38,291 bases of DNA from the NCBI RefSeq assembly GCF_001651875.1, contig NZ_LNQB01000087.1, forward strand, positions 1,306 through 39,596. Direction: 5' to 3'. Positions 1 to 8,302 of this stretch are shown here, piece by piece (positions within the stretch are counted from its first letter, which is position 1; every line of letters begins with the position of its first letter). The notes below the pieces were generated by a model that did not search any database, was not told the origin of the DNA, and saw only the letters and a program-made list of their open reading frames with translations. The DNA comes from Sinorhizobium saheli (lineage in GTDB: Bacteria > Pseudomonadota > Alphaproteobacteria > Rhizobiales > Rhizobiaceae). Both the position numbers and the translations under genes were made by a program.

Positions 1-186
1 ATGGTCGGCGGGACCGGCCCGATGGCGATGGCGCTGATGGGCGCCGTCCAGGGACTTTCCGGCCACACCGCCGGGCTCCTCTCCCGGGCCGGCCAGATCG
101 CTGGCGGCCTCGGCAGCCGCGAGGGCGTGGTGGCCGGCGCCAGCCCCCGCGCCGATGCCGGCACGGCACTCGCCGGCTCGCACTAG
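1..186 (+). CDS. C-terminal end of an unidentified protein, probably truncated by the window edge
   Basis: An open frame runs from the first base to a TAG stop. An ATG happens to sit at position 1, but no upstream sequence is visible, so this is more likely the tail of a longer gene. The 61 residues are rich in Gly and Ala with no catalytic motif. Low-complexity tails of this kind occur at the C-terminus of TrbL/VirB6-type membrane proteins, but nothing here proves that. It could also be a chance frame in GC-rich DNA. Confidence 0.25.
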   Translation: MVGGTGPMAMALMGAVQGLSGHTAGLLSRAGQIAGGLGSREGVVAGASPRADAGTALAGSH

Positions 187-412
187 CGGGCCGGCCGACT
201 GGAACTTCGAGGCACCGCGCATGGCGCGAGGAGACGCGACCCCGTCTTGCGAGGTGACTAGATTTTTTGCGCTGGAGCTGTCGCAGACGTGCTTTGGGTG
301 CAGGTCAGAAGAATATTTTTCGTTTTGACGGCGCAAGGTGGGAACGGATTGAACATCCCGATATGTGAGATTAGTCTTCCCCAGCCACAACCCACGCCCC
401 CAGTCACACGGC

Positions 413-437
413 GGAACAATCGCCGCCCGGATCGATT
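413..437 (+). promoter_or_regulatory. Weak EcfG-like promoter in the 187-572 gene-free stretch
   Basis: GGAAC at 413-417 is followed after 16 bases by GATT at 434-437. The -35 matches the EcfG/RpoE2 consensus exactly; the -10 keeps only the TT of CGTT. The same GGAACAATCGC start and GATT -10 recur at 16390-16414, which makes chance less likely. It would serve the small gene starting at 573. The rest of 187-572 shows no gene or convincing repeat. Confidence 0.3.
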
Positions 438-572
438 ATGGGTGCAGGGCAGGATGCGGAGCGTGCTCGATCCGCGCCCAACCTGCGTGTCCCATTAATG
501 AAGCCGGTCGCGTTCACGGCCCGGGCGTTGCAGCCCGCCTCGACGGGGTCGGCGATGGCAGTGGAGCTTCCC

Positions 573-836
573 ATGACCGCTTCGATGACCACGATCGACC
601 ATGATACGATTCGCAGCTGGGTGGAGGCCCGTGAGGGCCATCCGGCGCGCGTCAAGGGTGCACCAAACGGGGGCATCCTTCGCATCGATTTCGGCAAGCC
701 GGAGGAGACGCTGGAGGAAATCTCCTGGGAAGAGTTCTTCCAGATCTTCGAGAAGGAAAACCTTGCGTTTCTTCATCAGGACCTGACCGACGACGGGCAG
801 ACGAGCCGCTTCTGCAAGTTCATCCATCGCCATTGA
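573..836 (+). CDS. Small conserved hypothetical protein (about 87 aa)
   Basis: The reading frame is open further upstream (possible starts at 438, 498 and 555). The ATG at 573 is preferred because GGAG lies six bases before it, and the conserved-looking part begins just after (MTTIDHDTIRSW at 585). The protein is small, acidic and soluble, with no signal peptide or membrane segment. It is rich in aromatic/acidic pairs (SWEEFFQIFEKENLAF) and ends in FIHRH. It resembles short hypothetical proteins of rhizobia that are often found among general-stress genes, but I know no function. A near-consensus EcfG promoter lies upstream. It converges on the large kinase gene ending at 916. Real gene likely; role unknown. 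Confidence 0.6.
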   Translation: MTASMTTIDHDTIRSWVEAREGHPARVKGAPNGGILRIDFGKPEETLEEISWEEFFQIFEKENLAFLHQDLTDDGQTSRFCKFIHRH

Positions 837-915
837 TCCGCGGCGCGGGTGACCTTGCGGAGAGCGGAGGTCGCGGCAGCCCTTGCGCGTTGCTCGCGCT
901 GCGGCAAAGGCAGAT

Positions 916-3900
916 TCACTTGCTCGCTTCGTCCTCCAGGTTCTCCGGCAGCTCGATCTCGATCGTGCAAACGAGGCCGTCGGACTGGAACTGCCGATGG
1001 ACGACGCTGCCGGGCAGACCTTTTTCGATCAGCACGCCGCCGAATCCCTGTTCCTTCGGCTGATTGACCGGCGGGCCACCGGATTCCTTCCAGGTGACGG
1101 TCAGGTGTCGGCCTTCGGTTCGCTCACTGACGTCCCAGGTGAGCGCGACACGCCCGTGCTTGGTCGAGAAGGCGCCGTATTTGGCGGCGTTGGTCGCGAG
1201 TTCGTGGAGCACCAGGCCGAAGGGAGTGGCGAGCTCCGGCGTCAACATGACCGGCTCGCCCTTGATGCGAAGTCTCCGCCGATCGCCGCCGGCATAGGCC
1301 TGGAGCTGACCGAGGGCGAGCGCACCCAACTCCGCGCCGGCCCATTCAGACTCGACAAGCAGGTTGTGGGCGTTTGCAAGCGCCGCAAGGCGCCCATCGA
1401 AGCGTTCGACGAAATCTTCGGGCGAGGCCGTGGTGCGCATCGTCTGACGCGCCAGCGATTGCACGACGGCGAGCGTGTTCTTCACGCGATGGCTGAGTTC
1501 CCCGAGCAGGAGCTGGCGACGCCGCTCCCAGCGCTTCTGGTCTGTGATGTCGCGGGTACTTTCGAGAACGAGACGGCGGTCGCCGAGCGGCATGAGCTCG
1601 ATGTGGCTCTCCACCGTCAGGACATGGCCGCTCTTCGTGGTGTGGTGCAACTCGCCGCTCCAGCGGCCGTTTTCAATCAGGGATTGCCGGAGCTTTGCGA
1701 AGGACGAGCCGGGCACCGCGGTCTTGAGCAAGCCTTCCTTGCTCCGTCCGAGCGCCTCCTCCTTCGTATAGCCGTAAAGCGCCTCGCTGCCGCGGTTCCA
1801 TTGCATTATCCCGTCGTCGAAATCCCAGACGAATATCGGCGACCGGGACAAATCGACCAGGCGCATCTCCTGGTTGAGGCGCTGTGCGCTCTCCTTTGCC
1901 ACCTCTTCGGCGTGGCGCCGCTCGGTGATGTCGACGAAGGTCGCCACGACGCCATCGATCTTGTCGTCTATGGTCCGATAGGGTCGCATCCGCACCAGGT
2001 ACCAGCCGTCGTTGCGGCTTTTGACTTCGCGTTCGACAGGCGCAAGGCTTTCGAGTACGGCGCGCGCGTCATCGGCCAAGCCTTCGTATTCGAGCTGATG
2101 CGTAAAGTCGGTGATCGGCCGGCCTTCGTCGCTCGCGGTGACGTTGAAGATCTCCATCAGCCGCGGCGTGAACCGTTTGATCCTGAGTGCCGGGTTGAGG
2201 AAAAGCGTTCCGACGTCCGTGGCGGCCATCAGGTTCTGCAAGTCGCTGTGGGCACGCGACACGCTTTCGAGCTTCAGCTTCAGTTCGTTGTTGACCGTCT
2301 GCAGTTCCTCGTTGATCGACTGCAGCTCCTCCTTGCTGGTCTCGAGCTCTTCTGCCGTCGAGCGATATTCCTCGTTCATCGACTGCAGCTCTTCATTGGC
2401 GGCGCGTAATTCTTCGTTCGCGGCCTCCGATTCCTCCCTCGTCGCCCGCAGCCGGCTTTGTGCGAGCTGCAGTTCCTCCTGCAATTGCCGAATTGTTTCG
2501 TTGGTAGCGGGATGTCCGTCCGGCGTCTCGACTTCGGTCGCGCTATTGTCGACCGCCTGGCCCTCGATGAACAGCACCAGGGCATGCCGTGTCGGCTCGT
2601 CGTCGTGCCGGACCGGCTTCACCTGCAGGTAGATGCGCCGCGGCTGCCCCTCCAAGCGGGCGAGGATCGGCATGCTCAGCGTTGCTTCGTTCCGCTCGAA
2701 GGCGCGATGGAGCGCCGCGCGGAGATCGAATCGAAACTCGTCACGGACCAGATCCGACGCATCCATGCTGACCGGCCCGCCTGACGGGCGCAGGAATCTG
2801 CCGGCATTATCGGAAAGGTGGATCGCCCGATGGTTTTCGTCGACCAGCATGCTCGGGGGCGCGATCCGCTCGAGCATCTGCCGGTGCAGAGCCGCATCGC
2901 TATAGGTGGTGCCCGGCGATGACGGGCGCGCGACGGCGGGTGCCCGCTCCGTCGTGTGATACGGCCCGAGGAGCACAGGCAGGGTCGGACGTCGCTCGTT
3001 GCCGATCGCTATGGAGCGGTAGATCCGCGCGTCCCGATCGAGGGTACGGAAGAGCCCGGCCGGCGTATCGGCGCTCTCCGATGAGCCGAGGAACAGGAAG
3101 CCGCCCGGATTGAGGGCATAATGAAAGGTGCTGCATACCTGCTGCTGAAGCTGCCGATCAAGGTAGATCAACAAGTTGCGGCAGGAGATCATGTCGAGAT
3201 GCGAGAAGGGCGGGTCTCTGAGCAGGCTGTGGCTGGCGAAAAGGACCACGTCGCGAAGTTCGCGACGGACCCGGTAATGGTCGCCTTCGCGCTGGAAGAA
3301 GCGGCGCAAGCGCTCTTCCGAAAGATCGTTCTCAATGGTCGCCGGGAAACGCCCCTCCCGTGCGAACGCCAGGGCTCCGGCGTCCAGGTCCGATCCGAAG
3401 ACCTGGATATCCGGGGTGAAGTCGCGCTTGGCGGCTTCCTCGAGCAGGAGGATGCCGACCGTATAGGTCTCTTCGCCGGTCGCACAGCCGGGCACCCAGA
3501 CCCGGATGCTGCTGCCGGCCTCCTTTCCATCGAACAGTTGCGGAATGACGTGTTGCGCAAGCGTGTTGAAGGCCGCCGGATCGCGGAAGAAGGTCGTCAC
3601 CGAAATCAGGAAATCGCTGAAGAGTGCCTGCGCCTCCTCCGGGTTATCACGCAGGTGGGCATAATATTCGGGCAGCGTTTCCTTCCTCAGAACCTGCGCC
3701 CGCCGGCCGATGCGGCGCAGGATGGTTGCCCGCTTGTACTGGGAGAAGTCGTGCCCGGTGCGAACCCGGACATGCGCCAGAATGCGGCCAAGCATGTCTT
3801 CGTCGCCGGCGCGGGTGGCGCGAACAGGAGGGAGCTGCGTGCGGTTGGCCAGGAGGTCCGCGAGCTGCTCCGAAAGGGCCGGGAGGGGCAAGACGAAATC

Positions 3901-4413
3901 TGCGGTTTCGGTCGCAATGGCGTTGTCGGGCATGGACGAATATTCGGCATCGTGCGGATCCTGTACGAGCACGATGCCGCCCGCCTCCTTGATCGCCCTG
4001 ACGCCTATTGCCCCGTCGGCGCCCGCGCCGGTGAGAATCACGGCAAAGGCTGTCCCGTGTTGCTCGGCAAGAGACCGGAAGAACAGGTCGATCGGCGCTC
4101 GGTGCCCCCGGGCCTCCTCAAAGGGAAGTGCGGATATGGTGCCGTCGGCGATCTTCAGCCGCGTGTTCGGAGCAATCACGTAAACATGATTGCTTTCCAG
4201 CCCGACCTCGCCTTCGACCTGCGTGACGGGCATCTTCGTCCGCATCGACAGAATGTCGGCGAGTTCGCTCCTCACGTCGGGGTCGAGGTGGAGAATGGCC
4301 ACGAAGGCCGCACCGGTGTCGTCGGGAATGTGCTTGAAGAAGTCCCGCAGGGCCTGGACACCACCGGCGGAGGCTCCGATTCCCACAATCGGCGGATCCG
4401 CTTCCTGCGTCAT
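916..4413 (-). CDS. CheB-CheR-PAS-HWE hybrid sensor histidine kinase
   Basis: This 1165-residue protein joins two chemotaxis enzymes to a sensor kinase. Residues 8-190 are a CheB methylesterase domain with the catalytic triad visible as S15, H42 and D133. Residues 207-465 are a CheR methyltransferase domain with the SAM motif VPGCATGEE at about 307-315 and SCRNLLIYL at 410-418. A PAS-like region (about 510-620) is followed by a long coiled coil (637-725) with repeated NEEL/EELQ units, then PAS folds at about 725-835 and 850-960. The C-terminal kinase has the phospho-acceptor H975 in SHRVKN, the N-box HELATN (H1070, N1075) and the W1108-x-E1110 signature that define HWE kinases. There is no receiver domain and no membrane segment, so it is probably a cytoplasmic sensor. 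AGG lies upstream of the ATG. HWE kinases often feed the PhyR-NepR-EcfG stress pathway, which fits the EcfG-type promoters nearby; that link is inference. Confidence 0.93.
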   Translation of the reverse strand: MTQEADPPIVGIGASAGGVQALRDFFKHIPDDTGAAFVAILHLDPDVRSELADILSMRTKMPVTQVEGEVGLESNHVYVIAPNTRLKIADGTISALPFEEARGHRAPIDLFFRSLAEQHGTAFAVILTGAGADGAIGVRAIKEAGGIVLVQDPHDAEYSSMPDNAIATETADFVLPLPALSEQLADLLANRTQLPPVRATRAGDEDMLGRILAHVRVRTGHDFSQYKRATILRRIGRRAQVLRKETLPEYYAHLRDNPEEAQALFSDFLISVTTFFRDPAAFNTLAQHVIPQLFDGKEAGSSIRVWVPGCATGEETYTVGILLLEEAAKRDFTPDIQVFGSDLDAGALAFAREGRFPATIENDLSEERLRRFFQREGDHYRVRRELRDVVLFASHSLLRDPPFSHLDMISCRNLLIYLDRQLQQQVCSTFHYALNPGGFLFLGSSESADTPAGLFRTLDRDARIYRSIAIGNERRPTLPVLLGPYHTTERAPAVARPSSPGTTYSDAALHRQMLERIAPPSMLVDENHRAIHLSDNAGRFLRPSGGPVSMDASDLVRDEFRFDLRAALHRAFERNEATLSMPILARLEGQPRRIYLQVKPVRHDDEPTRHALVLFIEGQAVDNSATEVETPDGHPATNETIRQLQEELQLAQSRLRATREESEAANEELRAANEELQSMNEEYRSTAEELETSKEELQSINEELQTVNNELKLKLESVSRAHSDLQNLMAATDVGTLFLNPALRIKRFTPRLMEIFNVTASDEGRPITDFTHQLEYEGLADDARAVLESLAPVEREVKSRNDGWYLVRMRPYRTIDDKIDGVVATFVDITERRHAEEVAKESAQRLNQEMRLVDLSRSPIFVWDFDDGIMQWNRGSEALYGYTKEEALGRSKEGLLKTAVPGSSFAKLRQSLIENGRWSGELHHTTKSGHVLTVESHIELMPLGDRRLVLESTRDITDQKRWERRRQLLLGELSHRVKNTLAVVQSLARQTMRTTASPEDFVERFDGRLAALANAHNLLVESEWAGAELGALALGQLQAYAGGDRRRLRIKGEPVMLTPELATPFGLVLHELATNAAKYGAFSTKHGRVALTWDVSERTEGRHLTVTWKESGGPPVNQPKEQGFGGVLIEKGLPGSVVHRQFQSDGLVCTIEIELPENLEDEASK

Positions 4414-4707
4414 GCTTCACCTTCCCCCAACTGATTTCGCCGCCAGCAATTCTTCCGATCATGGCGGGATGTCTGGCGATCACCGATCGCTGAAGCAGGC
4501 TCATATTTTATACCGAACGAAGCCCCGGCGACAGGCTTCTTATATCAGGCGACGCGTTGACGCCAAGGCCGCCGCCCGGAAATGCTCAATGGTTTCCGCC
4601 AGCTGTCGATGGCAACCCGCATTCAGGCGCGCAGCCTTCCCGGTCATTGCGACGGCGCGTCGAACTTATACGACTCTGGCGCGTTACGCATCAAACGGAA
4701 GCACGCC

Positions 4708-5724
4708 ATGAGCCGCCGCGACGTAATAGCCATAGGGGGTTCGGTTGGGGCGGTGGAGGCGGTGAAACACCTGCTTCACGGTCTTCCTTCCGACTTCGCA
4801 GCCGCCGTGTTCGTCGTCATTCACGTCGGCGCGCGCGGCAACAACCTGCTTGCCGACATTCTGGATATGCACGCGGCGATTCCGGTCAGAACCGCGGTTG
4901 ATGGCGAGCGCGTCAAGCACGGCCAGGTCTACGTCGCGCCCGCGGATCATCATCTGCTGGTCGTCGACGACGTCGTGAGACTTGGCCGAGGCCCGCGGGA
5001 AAACCTGTCCCGACCGGCCGTCGACCCGCTGTTTCGATCCGCGGGAACAAGCTACGGTCCGCGCGCCATTGGCGTGGTCCTCACCGGCATGTTGAACGAT
5101 GGGGCGGCGGGTCTAGCCGACCTGAAACGCTGCGGCGGCGTCACGGTGGTCCAGAACCCCACCGATGCTGCTGCGCCGGACATGCCGCTCGGGGCACTGA
5201 GGGCAAGCGACGTCGATCACCGAGCTCCGCTCGGGGAGCTCGCGGCGTTGCTTTTGAAGCTGACATGCGAAACGCCGGGGCCGCGGCCGGAAGTGCCGCC
5301 GGATATCAAATTGGAAGTCGACATTGCTCTCGGGCGCCGGGTCGATGCGGACGTGATCGGCCGCATCGCGGATGCGGTGCCGATCTCCTGCCCATCCTGC
5401 GGCGGCGTGCTCTCGCAGATAAAAAGCTGGCCACCGCTGCGGTTCCGCTGCCAGGTGGGCCATGCCTTTACCTCCGACGCGCTGGAGTCAGAGAATGAAG
5501 GGACGGTGGACGAGGCCTTGAGACTGGCGTTGCGCATCATCGAGGAGCGGACGACGCTCAGCCAGAAGATGGCTGAGGATGCGCGGCGCAGCGGCCTCCA
5601 GGCGGCGGCCGCGGCAAACGAGCGGCGGGCCAAGGAGGGTCGGGAGTATGCGGAAACCTTACGACGGGTGCTTCTCGGCAAGGGCGCTGATCCAGGCAAA
5701 TCCGGTAAGAGCGCCGGCTCCTGA
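4708..5724 (+). CDS. CheB-type protein-glutamate methylesterase with C-terminal zinc-ribbon-like tail
   Basis: The 338-residue protein begins directly with a CheB catalytic domain (about 1-190) and lacks the receiver domain that controls classical CheB. The triad is recognisable as Ser in IGGSVGAVEA, His in VVIHVGA and Asp in LTGMLNDGAAG. After a linker comes CPSCGG followed 17 residues later by RFRCQVGHAFT, a Cys/His arrangement that could bind zinc, then a helical charged tail. The frame is open to 4582, but the start at 4708 has GGAA eight bases upstream and begins at the domain. It is divergent from the CheB-CheR kinase at 4413, so the pair may modify the same non-chemotactic partner. The 294 bp between them show no clear promoter. 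No chemotaxis receptors or cheA/cheW are in the window. Confidence 0.88.
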   Translation: MSRRDVIAIGGSVGAVEAVKHLLHGLPSDFAAAVFVVIHVGARGNNLLADILDMHAAIPVRTAVDGERVKHGQVYVAPADHHLLVVDDVVRLGRGPRENLSRPAVDPLFRSAGTSYGPRAIGVVLTGMLNDGAAGLADLKRCGGVTVVQNPTDAAAPDMPLGALRASDVDHRAPLGELAALLLKLTCETPGPRPEVPPDIKLEVDIALGRRVDADVIGRIADAVPISCPSCGGVLSQIKSWPPLRFRCQVGHAFTSDALESENEGTVDEALRLALRIIEERTTLSQKMAEDARRSGLQAAAAANERRAKEGREYAETLRRVLLGKGADPGKSGKSAGS

Positions 5725-5733
5725 TGCGGCGCC

Positions 5734-5752
5734 GGGCCAAGAGAAATGGCCC
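5734..5752. terminator. Weak hairpin between convergent genes
   Basis: GGGCCA and TGGCCC form a 6-bp stem with a 7-base loop, ten bases after the CheB-like gene. No T-tract follows, so it is at best a weak or Rho-assisted terminator. Confidence 0.3.
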
Positions 5753-5903
5753 AAGGAAAGACGCCCGCCGGCCATCGTTCGACGGCCGGTCCTCACGAAA
5801 ACCGGGAGGCACGTCGGTCGTCGGCGCGAGGACGTGGACGATGCCGTTTCGCTCTTCTGGCGCGGCGTCTGGATGACCGTCTTTTAGGAGATCGCCAAGA
5901 ACC

Positions 5904-6233
5904 TTATGGCGCAAGCATCTGCTCGATTTCCCGCAGGCGGTACGTCAGGCGCTGGATCTCGTTGCGCTTTTCGGCGACGACGTCTCTGGCGGTCTCGAGC
6001 CGGTCGGCGCCCGGCAGCGTCCCGACGGCGGTATGGGCCTCAGTTGCGATCGCATCGATCTCCGACTCGAGCGCGTCGATGCGCTGGCGCAATTCGTCGA
6101 GCTGTCTCTTCACTCCCGGCCGCGGGCTTGCCTGGTCGCGTTCCCATGCATCGACCGGCTCGTCGATACTCGGTGGGTCGAGCGGTCGCGCCGCAACCGA
6201 TGATCGTGGCTTTTCGTGCTTGTTGCTACTCAT
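5904..6233 (-). CDS. Small coiled-coil protein, probably stress-induced
   Basis: The frame is open back to 6401, but the ATG at 6231-6233 has GGGAGG six bases upstream and is the likely start, giving 109 residues. The N-terminal 50 residues are polar and proline-containing. Residues 50-109 form heptad-like helices (LDELRQRIDALESEIDAI, then EKRNEIQRLTYRLREIEQML) typical of a dimeric coiled coil. There is no signal peptide and no recognised domain. A near-consensus EcfG promoter (6258-6282, minus strand) lies just upstream, back to back with an exact one serving the gene at 6400. Function unknown. Confidence 0.7.
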   Translation of the reverse strand: MSSNKHEKPRSSVAARPLDPPSIDEPVDAWERDQASPRPGVKRQLDELRQRIDALESEIDAIATEAHTAVGTLPGADRLETARDVVAEKRNEIQRLTYRLREIEQMLAP

Positions 6234-6257
6234 GACTGGCCTCCCATGAGGCTCACA

Positions 6258-6282
6258 AACTCCCGACCGCGGACGAAGTTCC
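6258..6282 (-). promoter_or_regulatory. EcfG/RpoE2-type promoter (near consensus) for the coiled-coil gene
   Basis: Read on the minus strand this is GGAAC (6282-6278), 16 bases, then AGTT (6261-6258). It matches GGAAC-N16-CGTT except for the first -10 base. The predicted start of transcription is about 20 bases before the ATG at 6233. Confidence 0.55.
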
Positions 6283-6333
6283 ATCCCGTCCGATAAAGCG
6301 GTGCCATACGCTGGAGCATTTTTGCGGCCGCTC

Positions 6334-6358
6334 GGAACTTCCCGCCGCCGTTCTCGTT
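6334..6358 (+). promoter_or_regulatory. EcfG/RpoE2 general-stress promoter (exact match)
   Basis: GGAAC at 6334-6338, exactly 16 bases, then CGTT at 6355-6358. This is the full consensus of the alphaproteobacterial general stress sigma factor. The gene start at 6400 lies about 36 bases after the predicted transcription start, an ordinary leader length. Confidence 0.75.
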
Positions 6359-6399
6359 TTTCTTCGCGCCATATGTCGCCATGTGGGGAGGGTGGTTCC

Positions 6400-6615
6400 A
6401 TGCATGTCGAAGAAAATCTCGAGCTTCATTTCGATCTGTTGAGCCACAAGGCGCTGCTGTCGTGCGGCGACAAGGAATACCTGCTTCCGGACATCTATCC
6501 GACGAAGGAAATGGCGCAGGTCGCTGCGCAGAAATTCGCCTGGGAGACGCTCGGTTGGAAAGAGCGGGCGCCCGGGTGTCGGCAGCCCTCAGATGTGCCC
6601 GTCTGGCTGCGCTGA
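6400..6615 (+). CDS. Small hypothetical protein (71 aa) with EcfG promoter
   Basis: The ATG at 6400 is preceded by GGGGAGGGTGGTTCC, a strong ribosome binding site, which decides the start over the open frame beginning at 6301. The protein is short and mixed in character (ELHFDLLSHKALLSCGDKEY at its start), with no signal peptide, no membrane segment and no family I can name. Its stop codon abuts the stop of the convergent cupin gene with no gap (TGA|TCA). The exact EcfG promoter 36 bases upstream marks it as a probable general-stress-response protein. Function unknown. Confidence 0.7.
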   Translation: MHVEENLELHFDLLSHKALLSCGDKEYLLPDIYPTKEMAQVAAQKFAWETLGWKERAPGCRQPSDVPVWLR

Positions 6616-7152
6616 TCAGCCTTGCTCCTCCGCGGCCCCCCCCGCAGCACCCGGAGCGTTCCGCCATACGGTCACGGCCGGGCCATTGGCGCCGAGCACG
6701 GGATCGAGGCAGGGCAGCGGCACCGAAGCGATCGCCTGGCGATCGGCCTCAGTCGCCGATGATCGCTGAATGTCCGCATCTTGTCCGGGCGGATAGCCGC
6801 CGACGACCAGGAAATTGCTACTCGCCTCGAGCCGGCGGTGGCCGGTTCCGGCGGGAAGCAGAACGACGTCGCCGGCGACGACCTCCAGCTCGCGTCCGCC
6901 CGGACCGCCGATCAGCAGGGTGGCCCTGCCCGCGGCGATGCCGAGGACCTCATGCGCGTAGGAATGATAGTGGTGGTAGCCGAAGACGCCGTTGCGCCAG
7001 AGGCCTTGCCAGCCATTGGCGCGGAAGCGTTGCTCGATGCGTATTGCGCCTTCGTGCGATACGTCGATCGCACGCTGATAAACGAGAACCGGCAGGTGCG
7101 GGTTGTTTGGCACGCCGTCGCTTTCTGCAAACATGAGTTCGTCGACATTCAT
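6616..7152 (-). CDS. Cupin-fold protein, YjlB-like
   Basis: The 178-residue protein carries one cupin barrel. Motif 1 is GYHHYHSYAHEVLGI at about 57-71, with several His that could bind a metal, and motif 2 is GDVVLLPAGTGHRRL at about 94-108. It resembles the YjlB family, whose substrate is not established. There is no signal peptide, so it should be cytoplasmic. GGGAG lies about seven bases before the ATG. I see no EcfG promoter upstream, unlike its neighbours. Assignment to the cupin superfamily is secure; the enzymatic role is not. Confidence 0.8.
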   Translation of the reverse strand: MNVDELMFAESDGVPNNPHLPVLVYQRAIDVSHEGAIRIEQRFRANGWQGLWRNGVFGYHHYHSYAHEVLGIAAGRATLLIGGPGGRELEVVAGDVVLLPAGTGHRRLEASSNFLVVGGYPPGQDADIQRSSATEADRQAIASVPLPCLDPVLGANGPAVTVWRNAPGAAGGAAEEQG

Positions 7153-7197
7153 CGGTCTCTCCCGAGGCGTCTACGACGCCCTTTTCGGAAGGAGGCG

Positions 7198-7223
7198 GGA
7201 ACGAACGCCGCCTCCATGCTGTT
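7198..7223 (+). promoter_or_regulatory. EcfG-like promoter (near consensus) for the DUF3175 gene
   Basis: GGAAC at 7198-7202, 17 bases, then TGTT at 7220-7223. A 17-base spacer is allowed for this sigma factor, and only the first -10 base differs from CGTT. The DUF3175 gene starts at 7269. Confidence 0.45.
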
Positions 7224-7268
7224 GAAGATAGGTCGGAGCGTTGCATTGGGAACCATGGAGCGACGACG

Positions 7269-7550
7269 ATGAAGAAAGCCGAATGGTCGCAGGAGGTGAC
7301 CGAGCGCAGCGACGCACTGGACCTCGAGCCCGGGGTCTTCAAGTCGGATGACCCGAAGCTCGTCGCGCATTCGCTGAAGCGCTCCGCCGAGCGAAGCCAG
7401 CGCCGCAAATCGAGTGCCTTCCGCTCTGCCATGTCCATGCTGACGTTCTACATCAACCGGGCCGGCGCCGGACTGGACCGCCGGCAAAAGGACGTGCTCG
7501 AACAGGCGAAGAACGAGCTCAGAAAGGACTTCGGCCGAGAGCCCAAGTAG
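7269..7550 (+). CDS. DUF3175 family protein
   Basis: The 93 residues match my memory of DUF3175: WSQEVTERSDALDLEPGVF near the N-terminus, then DPKLVAHSLKRSAERS, RRKSSAFRSAMSMLTFYINR and a helical end LEQAKNELRKDFGR. The protein is basic, helical and soluble. Its biochemical role is not known; homologues are typical of rhizobial stress and accessory loci. GGAG lies eight bases before the ATG. The glutathione S-transferase gene begins 26 bases after its stop and may be co-transcribed from the EcfG-like promoter at 7198-7223. Confidence 0.88.
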   Translation: MKKAEWSQEVTERSDALDLEPGVFKSDDPKLVAHSLKRSAERSQRRKSSAFRSAMSMLTFYINRAGAGLDRRQKDVLEQAKNELRKDFGREPK

Positions 7551-7576
7551 ATACCTGCAGCTATGGGGGTGCCTTC

Positions 7577-8293
7577 ATGACCTACACGCTCTATTACTGG
7601 GATGGCATTCCCGGGCGCGGCGAGTTCGTGCGCCTCGCGCTCGAGGAGGCGGGCGCCGATTATGTCGATGCCGCCCGCGCGCCAGGCGGCACGCGCGAGA
7701 TGCTGAGGCTGATGAAGAATGCCGGCAGTCCGGCGGCTCCTTTTGCGCCGCCGTTCCTGGTCGAGGGCCGCCTCGTCATATCGCACGTCGCCAACATCCT
7801 GTTCTATTTGGGGCCGAAGCTCGGGCTGGCGCCGGAGAACGAAGAGCTGCGCTACGTCGCCAACGGTATGCAACTGACGGTCACCGATTTCGTTGCCGAG
7901 ATTCACGATACCCACCACCCGATCGGCGTCTCGCTGTATTACGAGGAACAGAAGCCGGAGGCGCTGCGGCGGTCGGCGGACTTCCTCTCCGAGCGCCTGC
8001 CGAAATTTCTCGGCTATTTCGAGCGCGTCCTCGGCCATAACCCGATGGGAGACGCGCATATCGTCGGCGACAGGCTGAGCTACGTCGACCTCTCGCTCTT
8101 CCAGGTGATCGAAGGGCTTCGCTATGCCTTCCCGCGGGCGATGCGGTCCCTCGAGGCGAATATCCCCGCACTGGTCGCGCTGCACGATGCGGTCTCGGCA
8201 CGGCCGAGGATCCGCAGCTATCTCGTTTCCGACCGGCGGCTTCCCTTCAACGAATCCTGCGTGTTCCGGCATTATCCCGAACTCGATCGATGA
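7577..8293 (+). CDS. Glutathione S-transferase
   Basis: The protein (238 aa) has the two-domain GST layout. The N-terminal thioredoxin fold starts TYTLYYWDGIPGRGEFVRLAL, with Tyr residues at 6-7 in the place of the catalytic Tyr of alpha/mu/pi/sigma-type enzymes. The glutathione-contacting Ser is in VISHVANIL (about residue 72). The C-terminal helical domain includes the conserved GDRLSYVDLSLFQV (about 163-176). It is cytosolic and would conjugate glutathione to electrophiles or reduce peroxides; the substrate cannot be read from sequence. GGGGGT lies before the ATG. Its position after a DUF3175 gene suggests a stress-response operon. It converges on udgX, leaving nine bases. Confidence 0.9.
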   Translation: MTYTLYYWDGIPGRGEFVRLALEEAGADYVDAARAPGGTREMLRLMKNAGSPAAPFAPPFLVEGRLVISHVANILFYLGPKLGLAPENEELRYVANGMQLTVTDFVAEIHDTHHPIGVSLYYEEQKPEALRRSADFLSERLPKFLGYFERVLGHNPMGDAHIVGDRLSYVDLSLFQVIEGLRYAFPRAMRSLEANIPALVALHDAVSARPRIRSYLVSDRRLPFNESCVFRHYPELDR

Positions 8294-8302
8294 TTGCGGC
8301 GG

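Noticed and set aside
341..365. Possible EcfG promoter at GGAAC 341-345
   Set aside because: No CGTT or close variant 16-17 bases downstream.
883..2409. Long plus-strand open frame (508 codons) opposite the CheB-CheR kinase
   Set aside because: It is the antisense of a strongly supported gene, and the protein shows no motif. Long antisense frames are usual in GC-rich DNA. The same holds for 3121-4434.
5558..5914. Minus-strand frame of 118 codons between the CheB-like gene and the coiled-coil gene
   Set aside because: Overlaps the CheB-like coding end and has an Arg/Pro-rich tail typical of shadows.
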